NCBI RefSeq assembly: GCF_015845845.1
Contig: NZ_LDIG01000121.1
Span: forward strand, 1 to 64,000
Length of the DNA stretch: 64,000 nt
Direction: 5' to 3'
Source of the DNA: Paenibacillus dendritiformis
Lineage (GTDB): Bacteria; Bacillota; Bacilli; Paenibacillales; Paenibacillaceae
How positions within the stretch are numbered: the stretch's first letter is position 1; each line of letters opens with the position of its first letter. Position numbers and translations under genes: made by a program. The notes beneath the pieces were generated by a model. It did no database searches. It had not been told where the DNA came from and saw only the letters and a list, made by a program, of their open reading frames with translations. Positions 1-8,562 of this stretch are shown here, piece after piece.

Positions 1-379
1 TCTGCATGCGAGCGCTATGCGCTGCTGTAGAACCAAGCGATTGTTCAACGGTATGGAATCGAAAGAGACTGCTGTAGCGCTGTTTGGGGCCGACAAATTC
101 ATACATCCATACAAATCCGGCTTCGCAGTGTTTACAGAACATGCGAATGGAGGGCACGTGCAGATAGGTTTTTTTCTCGAACACGGGAAGATGTCGGACG
201 ATCCGTATGCCATTGCTTCCTTTGCGGATGACATTTTGATCCGACCCACAGCACGGACAGCATTGCTTTTCGCTGATGGGGAAAGCTTCTATGTGAAGTT
301 CATCGGCATCGATGGACAGGATTTGGCGGATTTTTAGCTCTGGTATGTCGAGCAATTCATTGATATACTGGTTTTGCAT
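1..379 (-). CDS. ISL3-family transposase, N-terminal part (runs off the window)
   Basis: Reading the minus strand from the ATG at 379 gives a protein starting MQNQYINELLDIPELKI, followed by a zinc-finger-like segment CCPCCGS and a second pair of cysteines in FCKHCEAGF. This is the usual N-terminal DNA-binding layout of ISL3-family transposases. An AAAGGA ribosome binding site lies about 8 bases before the start. Only the first ~126 residues are inside the window; the catalytic DDE domain would lie to the left. The element's outer end is near 493, where a terminal-repeat-like sequence is seen. The call is strong for a transposase and good for the ISL3 family. Confidence 0.8.
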   Translation of the reverse strand, partial: MQNQYINELLDIPELKIRQILSIDADELHIEAFPISEKQCCPCCGSDQNVIRKGSNGIRIVRHLPVFEKKTYLHVPSIRMFCKHCEAGFVWMYEFVGPKQRYSSLFRFHTVEQSLGSTAAHSARMQ

Positions 380-480
380 CTGTCTATTCCTTTTTTGTTG
401 TTCGGTGAGACTTACAACATTACAGGATTAGCAGATGTTTTTCCATTTTCAGCCTGAGATTATTTCGTCAAGCACTGATT

Positions 481-493
481 ACGGTTTTGAGCC
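481..493 (-). repeat. Probable terminal inverted repeat of the ISL3-type element
   Basis: On the minus strand this reads GGCTCAAAACCGT, similar to the GGCTCTTT... ends typical of ISL3 elements. It lies about 100 bases upstream of the transposase start, and the YcaO-like coding fragment begins immediately beyond it. The partner end is outside the window, so the boundary and the 8-bp target duplication could not be checked. Confidence 0.55.
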
Positions 494-799
494 TTGAAAA
501 AATATAAAAACTGCGTAGATTTCGATATTAGTGGTGGTCAATTCGAAAAAAATAATATTATGATTACTATAAATGAAGAAAAGATAAAAAATGACAGCTT
601 AGAAGACTATCTTGCTATTCTCATTAATAAAGTTACTAAAAATGGTTTTAAAATATATGCTAATGTACTATACTCTTCCAAGAGTGATATAACTTGCGTC
701 AATTGCATAATACCGGGGCTTGAAAGATTTCATTTGGTTAGGCATGGCTCACTTGTTTTACCTTCATTACGAGGACGCAACATTTTAGTAAACGCTTAA
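494..799 (+). pseudogene. 3' stump of a YcaO-domain gene, truncated by the IS
   Basis: The frame opens exactly at the IS edge and encodes ~101 residues. The C-terminal part (VNCIIPGLERFHLVRHGS, then LVLPSLRGRN) matches the conserved C-terminal PGLE region of YcaO proteins, the ATP-using cyclodehydratases that make thiazole, oxazole or thioamide groups in ribosomal peptides. YcaO domains are normally 380 residues or more, and the ATP-binding residues lie in the missing N-terminal part, so this is an inactive remnant. It is AT-rich like the ABC genes that follow, 25 bases downstream, which suggests a transferred peptide-biosynthesis cluster decapitated by the IS. The TTG at 494 is not a convincing natural start. 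Confidence 0.6.
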
Positions 800-824
800 T
801 AAAGCCGTTTGGAGAAGATACATT

Positions 825-1832
825 ATGGAGATAAATATCCAAAACTTGACTCATAATTACATTACTTACCGTAAACGGCAAGGGCTCAAAGGGGCCTTTC
901 AAGATTTTATTTTTAGAAAATACGAACATAAAACAGTAATTAAGTCGGTTGATCTGTCTATTCAAGCTGGTGAATTGATTGGATTACTTGGGCCAAATGG
1001 CGCGGGTAAAACAACCTTGATGAAGATTATGTCCGGTCTGATTCATCCGACAAGTGGAACCGTTGAAGTGATGGGACATGTTCCATTTAAAAAAACTCCG
1101 GATTTTCTACGGAAATTAGGAGTCGTCCTAGGTCAAAAAAGTCAGCTAACATGGGATTTACCCCCGATTGATACGTTACAAGTACTAAAAGAAATCTACA
1201 AAGTCGATGATGTGACATTTCAAAAGCGGCTTGATGAATTAGTGCATAAACTTAATGTTGAACATTGTATACAAGTTCCTGTCCGAAAATTATCGCTTGG
1301 GGAACGGATGAAGTTTGAAATCATAGCTTCCCTTCTCCATTCCCCAAAGCTCCTGCTTCTGGACGAACCTACAATAGGATTAGATATGGCAAGTCAAAAA
1401 TCAATCCGTTCGTTTATTAAGGAAATTAATCGTGAATATGGAACGACAGTTATTCTGACAAGCCATTATGCAAAAGATATTGAAGAAATTGCAGAAAGGT
1501 TGGTCATTCTCAATCAAGGCTCGATTCATTATGATGGCCTACTTCGCCATCTTCAAGAAGAAAATCATCACGAAATGACATTAAAGATTCAAATTAAAGA
1601 ACATGAGTCGTTAGCTCATTGGGGCTTAAAAAAAACGGGCGATAGACAATGGGAGACTCACCTTGCATCTGAAAATTTGAATACACTGTTATCAAAACTT
1701 ACACAGTTATATACTGTAACTCATATCCAGACATACGATATTCCTTTTGAAGAGAAGCTGTATACCCTATTTACAAGATTACTATCAGATGGAGAAGAGA
1801 ATGAAAACCTTTTGGATAATAGTAAAAAATAA
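825..1832 (+). CDS. ABC-2 type exporter, ATP-binding protein
   Basis: A 335-residue ATPase of the COG4586 type. Visible motifs are Walker A GPNGAGKTT (residue ~57), Q-loop LGQKSQ, signature LSLGERMKFEI, Walker B LLLLDEPTIGLD and the switch histidine in TSHYAKDIE. It carries the ~40-residue N-terminal extension before the first strand that this subfamily has. Its stop overlaps the next gene by 32 bases and two matching permeases follow, so the three genes form one transporter operon. COG4586/4587/3694 systems export varied compounds. Next to a YcaO stump, export of or immunity to a modified peptide is an inference. Low GC contrasts with genes from 4 kb onward. Confidence 0.9.
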   Translation: MEINIQNLTHNYITYRKRQGLKGAFQDFIFRKYEHKTVIKSVDLSIQAGELIGLLGPNGAGKTTLMKIMSGLIHPTSGTVEVMGHVPFKKTPDFLRKLGVVLGQKSQLTWDLPPIDTLQVLKEIYKVDDVTFQKRLDELVHKLNVEHCIQVPVRKLSLGERMKFEIIASLLHSPKLLLLDEPTIGLDMASQKSIRSFIKEINREYGTTVILTSHYAKDIEEIAERLVILNQGSIHYDGLLRHLQEENHHEMTLKIQIKEHESLAHWGLKKTGDRQWETHLASENLNTLLSKLTQLYTVTHIQTYDIPFEEKLYTLFTRLLSDGEENENLLDNSKK

Positions 1833-2580
1833 TATGTTGATAACGCTCGCTTATCGATGGAACATCATGTCTAGTATTGTACTGATGATCATTCAAATGA
1901 TAGTAGGTTTGTTTGTCTGGATAGTAATTATAGATCAATCAGGCCCAATCAATGGATATTATCATGATGATATGGTGACTTATTTTTTGCTCGGCGCGTT
2001 CATTAGTGTCATTTTTTCTTCTTCTCATTTTTTTCGACTGTCTTCTTTAGTAAGAAATGGAGTATTTAATATGTATCTCATTCGGCCTTACTCTTTTCTA
2101 GCCGACAGTGCGGCTCAATTTTTAGGGAGTAAAATTATTGATGCTCTACTCACTTTCATGCTAACCCTCATTTTTCTCGCGACAGGATTAGCAACTTGGC
2201 CCTCTCTGAACATACTCGGTTTATTTTTGTTTTTAAGCAACTTTTTACTACTGTTTATGTTCGGTGCCTTTTTAAGCTGCTTGAGCTTTTGGCTCATTCA
2301 GATGTGGCCGCTGAAGCCACTCTATAACGCAATGATGGCTATACTGGGGGGCAATTTGTATCCTCTCGATTTACTTCCTGATATATGGTTTCGTGTCATT
2401 AATTTCACTCCCTTCCCTTTGTTGGGATATGTTAATACAAAATTGCTGCAAGGAAAGTTAGAATATCATGATGTACAGTACTATGTACTGTTATCATGCT
2501 GTTGGCTAGTAGTGTTCTCGATTGGATATAAGTGGTTATTCATGAAAGGATTACGTAAATATGAAGGAGTAAACGCATGA
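1801..2580 (+). CDS. ABC-2 type exporter permease (first of two)
   Basis: A 259-residue membrane protein with about six hydrophobic segments, matching the COG4587 type permease. The start chosen is the ATG at 1801, which has GGAG six bases upstream. The longer frame from 1747 would overlap the ATPase gene much further and has no ribosome binding site. The conserved cytoplasmic NMYLIRP segment is present around residue 80. It overlaps both neighbours (32 bases upstream; ATGA downstream), so it is translationally coupled with its ATPase and with the second permease. Confidence 0.85.
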   Translation: MKTFWIIVKNNMLITLAYRWNIMSSIVLMIIQMIVGLFVWIVIIDQSGPINGYYHDDMVTYFLLGAFISVIFSSSHFFRLSSLVRNGVFNMYLIRPYSFLADSAAQFLGSKIIDALLTFMLTLIFLATGLATWPSLNILGLFLFLSNFLLLFMFGAFLSCLSFWLIQMWPLKPLYNAMMAILGGNLYPLDLLPDIWFRVINFTPFPLLGYVNTKLLQGKLEYHDVQYYVLLSCCWLVVFSIGYKWLFMKGLRKYEGVNA

Positions 2581-3368
2581 ACCCAATCAGGTATGTAGCG
2601 CTTCTTAAGCTCCTTGGCAAGCAAAGCCTTGCTCAAATGCTTACTTATAGAATGACTTCCACATTTATTATCGTATTTGGTACGTTATTCGCAATTGCCG
2701 ATATAATAGGAACGGTTGTTTTTTTTCAGTATACAGAATCAATTGCAGGGTGGGAAATCTATGATTTCCTGGTTCTATTATCGACATTTCAATTTATAAG
2801 TTACCTGTACCAGTTCTTTTTTGTTGCTTCCCATGAGAATTTAATGGAGAATATTTTAAATGGAAAACTAGATTACGATTTATTGCGCCCTGTCGATTCA
2901 CTGTTTTTATGCAGTTTAAAACAATTGGATTTTCCGAGTGCAATCAATATGATTATTCCTTCTTCCATCTTTTTCTACTGCCTTCCTTATATAAAAATCG
3001 AGTTGAACGCTTTAAATGTGCTCATTTACATATTGTTTGTCGCACTTGGGGTTATTTTCTATTATTTACTGAACCAAATGTTTGTCTGTCTTGCATTTTG
3101 GGTTGATAGGCCGCAAAAGATAGCAGGAGTGCCTGAGTATATGCTGGATTTCGCCTCACGTCCAAGAGAGGTGTATCCAAGAGTTCTTCAAATCATTTTA
3201 TCAACTGTATTCCCGGTGATCACGGCTGTAAATTTGCCTGCAGAGTATCTTAAGGGAAGCTTATCTATTAACTATTTCGTGTTTTATCTATGTTTTCTCA
3301 TCTTATTCGGGATTGTTGTTCGTTTTCAGTGGAAGTGGGGAATTTCTAGATATGCAAGTGCGAGTTAG
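2577..3368 (+). CDS. ABC-2 type exporter permease (second of two)
   Basis: A 263-residue protein with six predicted membrane segments, of the COG3694 type that pairs with the preceding COG4587-type permease. The conserved LDYDLLRPVDSLF segment lies near residue 100. It begins within the ATGA overlap with the previous gene and ends the operon. The substrate is not predictable from sequence. Confidence 0.85.
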   Translation: MNPIRYVALLKLLGKQSLAQMLTYRMTSTFIIVFGTLFAIADIIGTVVFFQYTESIAGWEIYDFLVLLSTFQFISYLYQFFFVASHENLMENILNGKLDYDLLRPVDSLFLCSLKQLDFPSAINMIIPSSIFFYCLPYIKIELNALNVLIYILFVALGVIFYYLLNQMFVCLAFWVDRPQKIAGVPEYMLDFASRPREVYPRVLQIILSTVFPVITAVNLPAEYLKGSLSINYFVFYLCFLILFGIVVRFQWKWGISRYASAS

Positions 3369-4109
3369 GAGCGGTATTCGCTCTCGATACATTTTGCATG
3401 CTTCCGCTCAATATGGATCGGTTACGCAAATAAAAATAAGCTCAAGAGCGCCGGGTTGGAGGAGGTGATTTCATCTAATTCTTCAAATTTTCAAGAAAAT
3501 CCGTGAAGCTTACGGCACTCGAAAATCACAGTAGAACTGCTTAATCGTAAGTTTGCCGTGAAATCATTGGTTTCATCCCTGTCAGGAACAAGGATTCAGA
3601 GATCGTTTCCCCACTCCGAACATTCAATCGGGGAATAAGACTGCCCCGATTCCTTCCGTGCTGTCTATAATCTGTCTATAAATCGCCTGCGAATTGACAT
3701 CCCCATTAACCGAAGTAATATAGAAGACATGAACCAGTTGTAATCTAATTCCTGCTTCTGTTCGTTGATCACCCAATTTTTTTGCATCATGTATACTACA
3801 TAAGCACCTGATTCAATAAAAGGAGGTGATCCGGCGGCCATCGGGAGTCGCGAAGCTTGCGGCGGAAGGCAAGGAAATACAATTGCAGACAAGGAGCATG
3901 GCGAAGGCAAGGTCAAAGCAGTTGGAAGTCTGGAGAGTTTAAAGTTTAGAGTTTAGGAGAGCGTGAGTCAATGGCGGCTCATTGCCAGGTTACATGTTAC
4001 CGGAAAGCAATAGGTATCCCAAGTCAAAGCCGCCCAGCATTTTTGATAACGCTTACAATAAATACGCATGCGGTGGCGGCAGCAAGTCAAGACACGAAGG
4101 AGGGGAATG
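3369..4109. other. Gene-free stretch between exporter operon and beta-propeller gene
   Basis: I see no convincing gene here. Present are a GC hairpin at 3626-3651 (AATCGGGG/CCCCGATT), a doubled TGTCTATAA near 3662-3681, and at 3818-3834 the sequence AAAGGAGGTGATCCGGC, which is complementary to the 3' end of 16S rRNA but has no start codon behind it. A minus-strand frame at 3665-3916 has no clear ribosome binding site and no recognised family. A cre-like site precedes the next gene. Confidence 0.5.
4044..4057 (+). promoter_or_regulatory. cre-like site (CcpA) upstream of the beta-propeller gene
   Basis: TGATAACGCTTACA fits the CcpA catabolite-response consensus TGWAANCGNTNWCA at 13 of 14 positions. 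It lies ~55 bases before the start of the secreted propeller gene, the first gene of the locus, which suggests carbon catabolite control. Inference from consensus only. Confidence 0.5.
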
Positions 4110-6797
4110 ATGATGGTATCATGGAGAAGCAAGCGGATCAGCCGAATTAGCGCCGTGCTGGCCGTACTGATGGTTGTATTTACATGCGGCACTGCCGTCG
4201 TCGGGGCCGGCGCGGAAGGACATCCGAACAATCAGGCCGCCGCGGCGAAAGCCGGCAATAAAGGCAAGGGAGAGACCCGCTCCGAGGAGAAGGCGCTGCC
4301 TTTGAAGAACCCTGGCTTCGAGCAGCAGACAGCGAAGGACTCGATTCCGGGCTGGACATCGATATTCGCCAGCGTGGAAGGCGCGGTCAGCCATGAGATC
4401 AGCAGGGAAGAAGCGTACCGCGGCAAGCGCAGCTTGAAGATTACGGATACGAGCCGCGATCATGCTGTCGCGGTCCAGAGCGATCCGCTGGCTGTAGAAC
4501 CGGGCACGACCTATACCGGATCGGTCATGATGCTGCTGAAGAGCGGCAGCGCCAGTCTGCTGTTCCGCTATTATGACGCCAGCGGCAAACAGGTCGGCGA
4601 CGATATGCTTCAGCATGTGTCAACAGGCTACGGCGAATGGCAGAAGGTGCAAGTGTCGGGCAAGGCGCCTGCGAATGCGGTGACGGCGCGTATTTTCGCC
4701 TCGGTGAACAAGTACCAGATGGCGGAAGTCTTTTACGATGACTTCGAGGTGACCTATCCGAAGAAATCGCCGGGCGATCCGCCAACCGGAGATATCAGCT
4801 TCAAGGGCAGAACCTTTGCTCCGCCGGTTGATCTGGGCATTCCCGTCTTCACGGTCGCGATCAACGATGCCGTCGCCGGCGTAGAGGACGGGCGGGCGAC
4901 GATGTACTCGACCGCGCAGGGAGATACGGCGGTGTTCAGCGTCGTGGATATCGAGAGCAACAAGCTGCTCCGCTCGTTCCCGTTGGAGGGAGTTCATACG
5001 GTATGGCGCCATACGATCGCTCCGGATGGAACCGTCTATATCGCGGCGATTATGACGGGCAGCAACCGGGGAGAGTTGTGGAGCTACTCTCCGCGGACGA
5101 AGACCGTGGCCAGTCTGGGCGAGCCGCTTCCGGGCGAGAAATCGATTTGGTCGCTCGTCACCGACGAGAAGGGCAATGTGTATGGCGGCACCTTCCAGCA
5201 AGGCAAAGTGTTCAAATACGATCCGGTTGCGAAAACATACCGCGATTATGGACGCATGATGGACAATCAGGAATATGTGCGGTCAATGGCGTATGACAAC
5301 GGCTATGTTTACGCGGGGATCGGCTCCACGGGGGCGATCGTGAAGCTCAATGCGGAGAGCGGCGAGAAGGAGGTCATTTCCGGACCGGTCGCGGGGCTGC
5401 TTGGCGTGAATCCGGCAGATGTACCGTTTGCCTACGATATGGCGATCGTCGATCGTTATTTGCTGGTGAAATTCGGCGATCCGCAGATGGCCTTGCTGTT
5501 CTATGATCTCGAACGGGGAGAGTGGCTGCCGCATGTCGTCGGCAAAAACATCGGCGGCACGCAAGGCGCCGGCGTATTCTCCTTCAACCAGCTCGTGACG
5601 AAGGACGGCAAAGTGTATGTTCCCGCCAACGGGGTCATCACCGAGATCGATCTGACCACGTTCGAAGCGCGGATGACCTCCATGAGATATGGCACCTCTT
5701 TCCGCGGCGCCGCCTGGGTCGAGTTCCGCGACGATCCGGGCTTCCCGGGCAAGTCGTTCGTCACGATGCAGCGCGACGGCAAGACCTCCGTATTCAATGT
5801 AGACGCGGAGACGAGCAAGACCCTTCCTTCCGTTGTCCAGGGCTCGGCCAATCCGCTGCACAATATGGAGAACGGTCCTGATGGCAACGTATACATGAGC
5901 GGTTATCCGGGCGGGGTTGGCGTCCAGTTCGATCCGCGCACCGACACGTTCAAGACATTCAGCCTCGGGCAGGCGGAGGGAATGGTCGCTTACGGCAACG
6001 ATATGTATTTCGGCAGTTATCCGGGAGGACATATTTATTCGTTGGACCCGACACAGCCGGTTCCCCAAGCGAAGGCGGTGTTCCAGATCGGGTCGGAACA
6101 GGATCGTCCTTATGTGATGCGGGCGGCGGATGATTTTATCATGATCGGCACGATCCCCGATTACGGCAAATTAGGCGGCGCGCTTACGCTCTACTATCCG
6201 GATACGGGGCAGAAGGAAGTGTACCGGAATATCGTCCACAATCAGAGCATTAACGGACTGGCCTATAAGGACGGGAAAATATTCGGTTCGACCACCGTCT
6301 TTGGCGGACTCGGCATCGGCGCAACCGAGAAAACGGCAAAAATGTTTGTGTGGGACGTCGCCAAAAAAGAAAAGATCACGGAATTTGCGCTGGATATTCC
6401 CGAGCTGGATCAGCCCGTCATGATTAGCGGCTTGACGATCGGGCCGGACGGGAACGTCTGGGGAGGCGTCGACGGGATCATCTTCAAGCTCGACCCGGTG
6501 ACGTATCGCGTTCTTGATTATAAAAACATTTATCCGCATGTGAAAAATTACGGCTTCTGGCGCCCATACCATCCGCATTGGGGGCAGGACGGCTTGCTGT
6601 ACATCGATCTGGCGGATCGGATGACCGTCATCGATCCGCAGACACTGGAGCATGTCACCCTGTCCGAGGATAACGGCAGCACGTTCCAGGAGATCGCCTT
6701 CATGACGCTGGCCAAGGACGCTCAAGGCAACGAGCATATTTATTACATCGATCAAGCCAGTGTCAAGAAAATTCAGATTACGGGCAACACCCGCTAA
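4110..6797 (+). CDS. Secreted beta-propeller protein with N-terminal carbohydrate-binding-like domain
   Basis: About 895 residues. A basic N-terminus followed by a hydrophobic stretch and the VVGAGAEG region forms a Sec signal peptide (~35 residues). Residues ~65-215 resemble a CBM4/9-type jelly roll (NPGFEQQT..., FYDDFEV). The remainder is repeated propeller blades with DGTVYI, DEKGNVYGG and DGNVYMSG-like turns, as in SMP-30/WD40-like propellers. AAGGAGGGG precedes three tandem ATGs (4107, 4110, 4113); 4110 or 4113 has the best spacing. No anchor or LPXTG is seen, so it is probably released or wall-associated. No enzymatic motif is clear. Being first in the locus, it may bind or process the extracellular substrate (inference). 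Confidence 0.75.
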   Translation: MMVSWRSKRISRISAVLAVLMVVFTCGTAVVGAGAEGHPNNQAAAAKAGNKGKGETRSEEKALPLKNPGFEQQTAKDSIPGWTSIFASVEGAVSHEISREEAYRGKRSLKITDTSRDHAVAVQSDPLAVEPGTTYTGSVMMLLKSGSASLLFRYYDASGKQVGDDMLQHVSTGYGEWQKVQVSGKAPANAVTARIFASVNKYQMAEVFYDDFEVTYPKKSPGDPPTGDISFKGRTFAPPVDLGIPVFTVAINDAVAGVEDGRATMYSTAQGDTAVFSVVDIESNKLLRSFPLEGVHTVWRHTIAPDGTVYIAAIMTGSNRGELWSYSPRTKTVASLGEPLPGEKSIWSLVTDEKGNVYGGTFQQGKVFKYDPVAKTYRDYGRMMDNQEYVRSMAYDNGYVYAGIGSTGAIVKLNAESGEKEVISGPVAGLLGVNPADVPFAYDMAIVDRYLLVKFGDPQMALLFYDLERGEWLPHVVGKNIGGTQGAGVFSFNQLVTKDGKVYVPANGVITEIDLTTFEARMTSMRYGTSFRGAAWVEFRDDPGFPGKSFVTMQRDGKTSVFNVDAETSKTLPSVVQGSANPLHNMENGPDGNVYMSGYPGGVGVQFDPRTDTFKTFSLGQAEGMVAYGNDMYFGSYPGGHIYSLDPTQPVPQAKAVFQIGSEQDRPYVMRAADDFIMIGTIPDYGKLGGALTLYYPDTGQKEVYRNIVHNQSINGLAYKDGKIFGSTTVFGGLGIGATEKTAKMFVWDVAKKEKITEFALDIPELDQPVMISGLTIGPDGNVWGGVDGIIFKLDPVTYRVLDYKNIYPHVKNYGFWRPYHPHWGQDGLLYIDLADRMTVIDPQTLEHVTLSEDNGSTFQEIAFMTLAKDAQGNEHIYYIDQASVKKIQITGNTR

Positions 6798-6830
6798 TCC
6801 TGGCCTGCCGTTTGCTTCTCGCAGGATGCA

Positions 6831-6863
6831 ACAGCCGATGACCGCTGTCATCGGCTGTTTTTC
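6831..6863 (+). terminator. Rho-independent terminator after the propeller gene
   Basis: A perfect 12-bp stem (ACAGCCGATGAC / GTCATCGGCTGT) with a CGCT loop is followed by TTTT. It separates the propeller gene from the ROK regulator gene. Confidence 0.85.
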
Positions 6864-6995
6864 GGATAAGGATTGAACTGCCGGCTGAACAGCAAGATGA
6901 GAACAGGAACGCCGGGAGATGAACGGAGTAACGGATCAAGAAAAATTAAGGTTGACACCTTGTAAGCGGATACAATAAAATGGAGGCATCCAAAC

Positions 6996-7016
6996 TTTGT
7001 TAATTACTTTAACAAA
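6996..7016 (+). promoter_or_regulatory. Palindromic operator in front of the ROK regulator
   Basis: TTTGTTAA and TTAACAAA form a perfect inverted repeat with a 5-base spacer. It resembles XylR-type ROK operators and sits ~30 bases before the likely start at 7048. TTGACA (6952-6957) and TACAAT (6971-6976) lie just upstream, but their 13-base spacing is too short for a standard promoter. Probably the site of autoregulation. Confidence 0.6.
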
Positions 7017-7047
7017 CTACCAACCTAGCGGAAAGGGGGGGAGTGAA

Positions 7048-8226
7048 TTGATTGGCAAAGGCCAGACGGGAAATGCCAAGCTGGTGAAGCAAATGAACCG
7101 GGAAGGCATTCTTCATCAGTTGAGAGAGCATCCGCGTGTATCGAGAGCCGATTTGGCGAAATTAACGGAGCTGAGCCGCCCGTGCGTATCCGCATTGGTC
7201 GATGAGATGATTGCGGAAGGATTAATCAACGAGGTGGGGTTTGGAGAATCGACAGGCGGCAGAAAACCGATTCTTCTGGAATATAATTTTCAAGCATACG
7301 GCGTCATCGGCGCGGTGTTCGAAGGCAGCACCCTCCAATTGGCCATTGCCAATCTGCGAGGAGAACTGCTTGTCCAGCGCGCGACATGCCTTCCGCATCC
7401 GATGAATGGGGACACGGCCATCCGGAGCATTGAGCAAGGGCTGGCGGCCCTGCTTGACGAGAGCGGATTCCGCAAAGAATGGCTGCTGGGCATGGGGCTC
7501 GGATTGCCGGGCATCACGCGGCGAAGCGCCGGGACGGTAAGCCACGCGCCGAGCACCGGATGGATGGGGCTGCCGGTGCAGCGGGAAATCGAGGCGGTCC
7601 TGGGCCTTCCCGTTGCGATTGAGAATGACGTAAATCTGATGACGCTTGGCGAATTTTACAAGGGGATCGGGGTCGGACATTCCAATCTGGTGTACATGTA
7701 TGCGGGCACCGGCATCGGCGCCGGAATCATGATCGACGGGCAGCTCTACCGGGGAGCCAGGGAAGCGAGCGGCGAGATTGGTTATATGGTCATCGGCCCC
7801 GTCGGGAAGCAGGTTACAGGAGAATACGGCATATTCGAGCGGAATTATTCCATACGGGCGATCCGCGACAAGGCCAGAAGCGTCCTCCCAGCGATCGACG
7901 ACGATACGAGCATTATGAAGCAGATCGTCGACCATGCGGGCCGCGGGAATGAAGGGGCCCGGAGACTGCTTGACGACGTCTGCCGGCACTGGACCTATGG
8001 CATTGCCAATATGACGAGCGTCATCGATCCGGAGCTGCTGATTCTGAGCGGTGAAATGCTGCATATCGGGGACGATGGGATCTCTGCCATCCGGCAATGG
8101 CTCAACGATTGGGTTCCTTCCGTTCCTCCGATCAAAATGGCTGCGCTTGGCGATCAGGCGGGACTTATCGGGGCGATCCATTGCGCGCTCGAAGCTTTTT
8201 CGTCATCTGCAAACGTAAAAAAGTAA
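7048..8226 (+). CDS. ROK-family transcriptional repressor
   Basis: About 392 residues. A winged helix-turn-helix (residues ~15-75, containing RADLAKLTELSRPCVSALV) is followed by an actin-like ROK sugar-sensing domain with GIGAGIMIDGQLYRG and ASGEIGYMVI. The usual Zn-binding CxCGxxGC motif after GEIG is absent here (the segment reads GPVGKQVTGEYG), so the domain may have lost zinc or kinase chemistry. The TTG at 7048 is preferred over the TTG at 6997 because AAAGGGGGGGAG lies 6 bases before it and the earlier start would fall inside the operator. It sits between the propeller gene and the importer and is probably the local regulator, responding to a sugar or aminosugar. Confidence 0.85.
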   Translation: MIGKGQTGNAKLVKQMNREGILHQLREHPRVSRADLAKLTELSRPCVSALVDEMIAEGLINEVGFGESTGGRKPILLEYNFQAYGVIGAVFEGSTLQLAIANLRGELLVQRATCLPHPMNGDTAIRSIEQGLAALLDESGFRKEWLLGMGLGLPGITRRSAGTVSHAPSTGWMGLPVQREIEAVLGLPVAIENDVNLMTLGEFYKGIGVGHSNLVYMYAGTGIGAGIMIDGQLYRGAREASGEIGYMVIGPVGKQVTGEYGIFERNYSIRAIRDKARSVLPAIDDDTSIMKQIVDHAGRGNEGARRLLDDVCRHWTYGIANMTSVIDPELLILSGEMLHIGDDGISAIRQWLNDWVPSVPPIKMAALGDQAGLIGAIHCALEAFSSSANVKK

Positions 8227-8562
8227 CACAAACCCAACCATATCCGCTCTTTTTACTTCATCCTGCCGTCTTTGTATCCGGACGGTTCAGATACATCCTC
8301 ATCATGAAAATAAAAGAGCAGCAACCCGAACACAACGCTCAACTCTCCAACGAACAACAACACCAAGATTCCAAAAAAGGGATAGCTTGATATGAAAGGT
8401 ATCGAGCTGCGACAGGACAGGGCTTTTTATGTTTTTTCCGAATGCGTTTTATTAATAAAAAATACTATTAATTAACTTATTAGTAATTTTGTAACAGATC
8501 ATAGATTTTCAAAAGTGATGGTTTTTCAGAAAAAACAAGAAAAAAATTCACGGAGGTCAATG
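8227..8562. other. Intergenic leader before the ABC importer operon
   Basis: No gene is apparent. The second half is AT-rich with a TACTA...TAGTA inverted repeat around 8462-8485 that could be a regulator site, but no clean -35/-10 pair was identified. It presumably holds the promoter of the importer operon. Confidence 0.4.

Noticed and set aside
17-337. 106-codon plus-strand frame
   Set aside because: It is the antisense of the ISL3-type transposase, whose zinc-finger motifs and ribosome binding site are on the minus strand.
3665-3916. 83-codon minus-strand frame
   Set aside because: No ribosome binding site, no family match, and it starts in the segment complementary to the 16S rRNA end.
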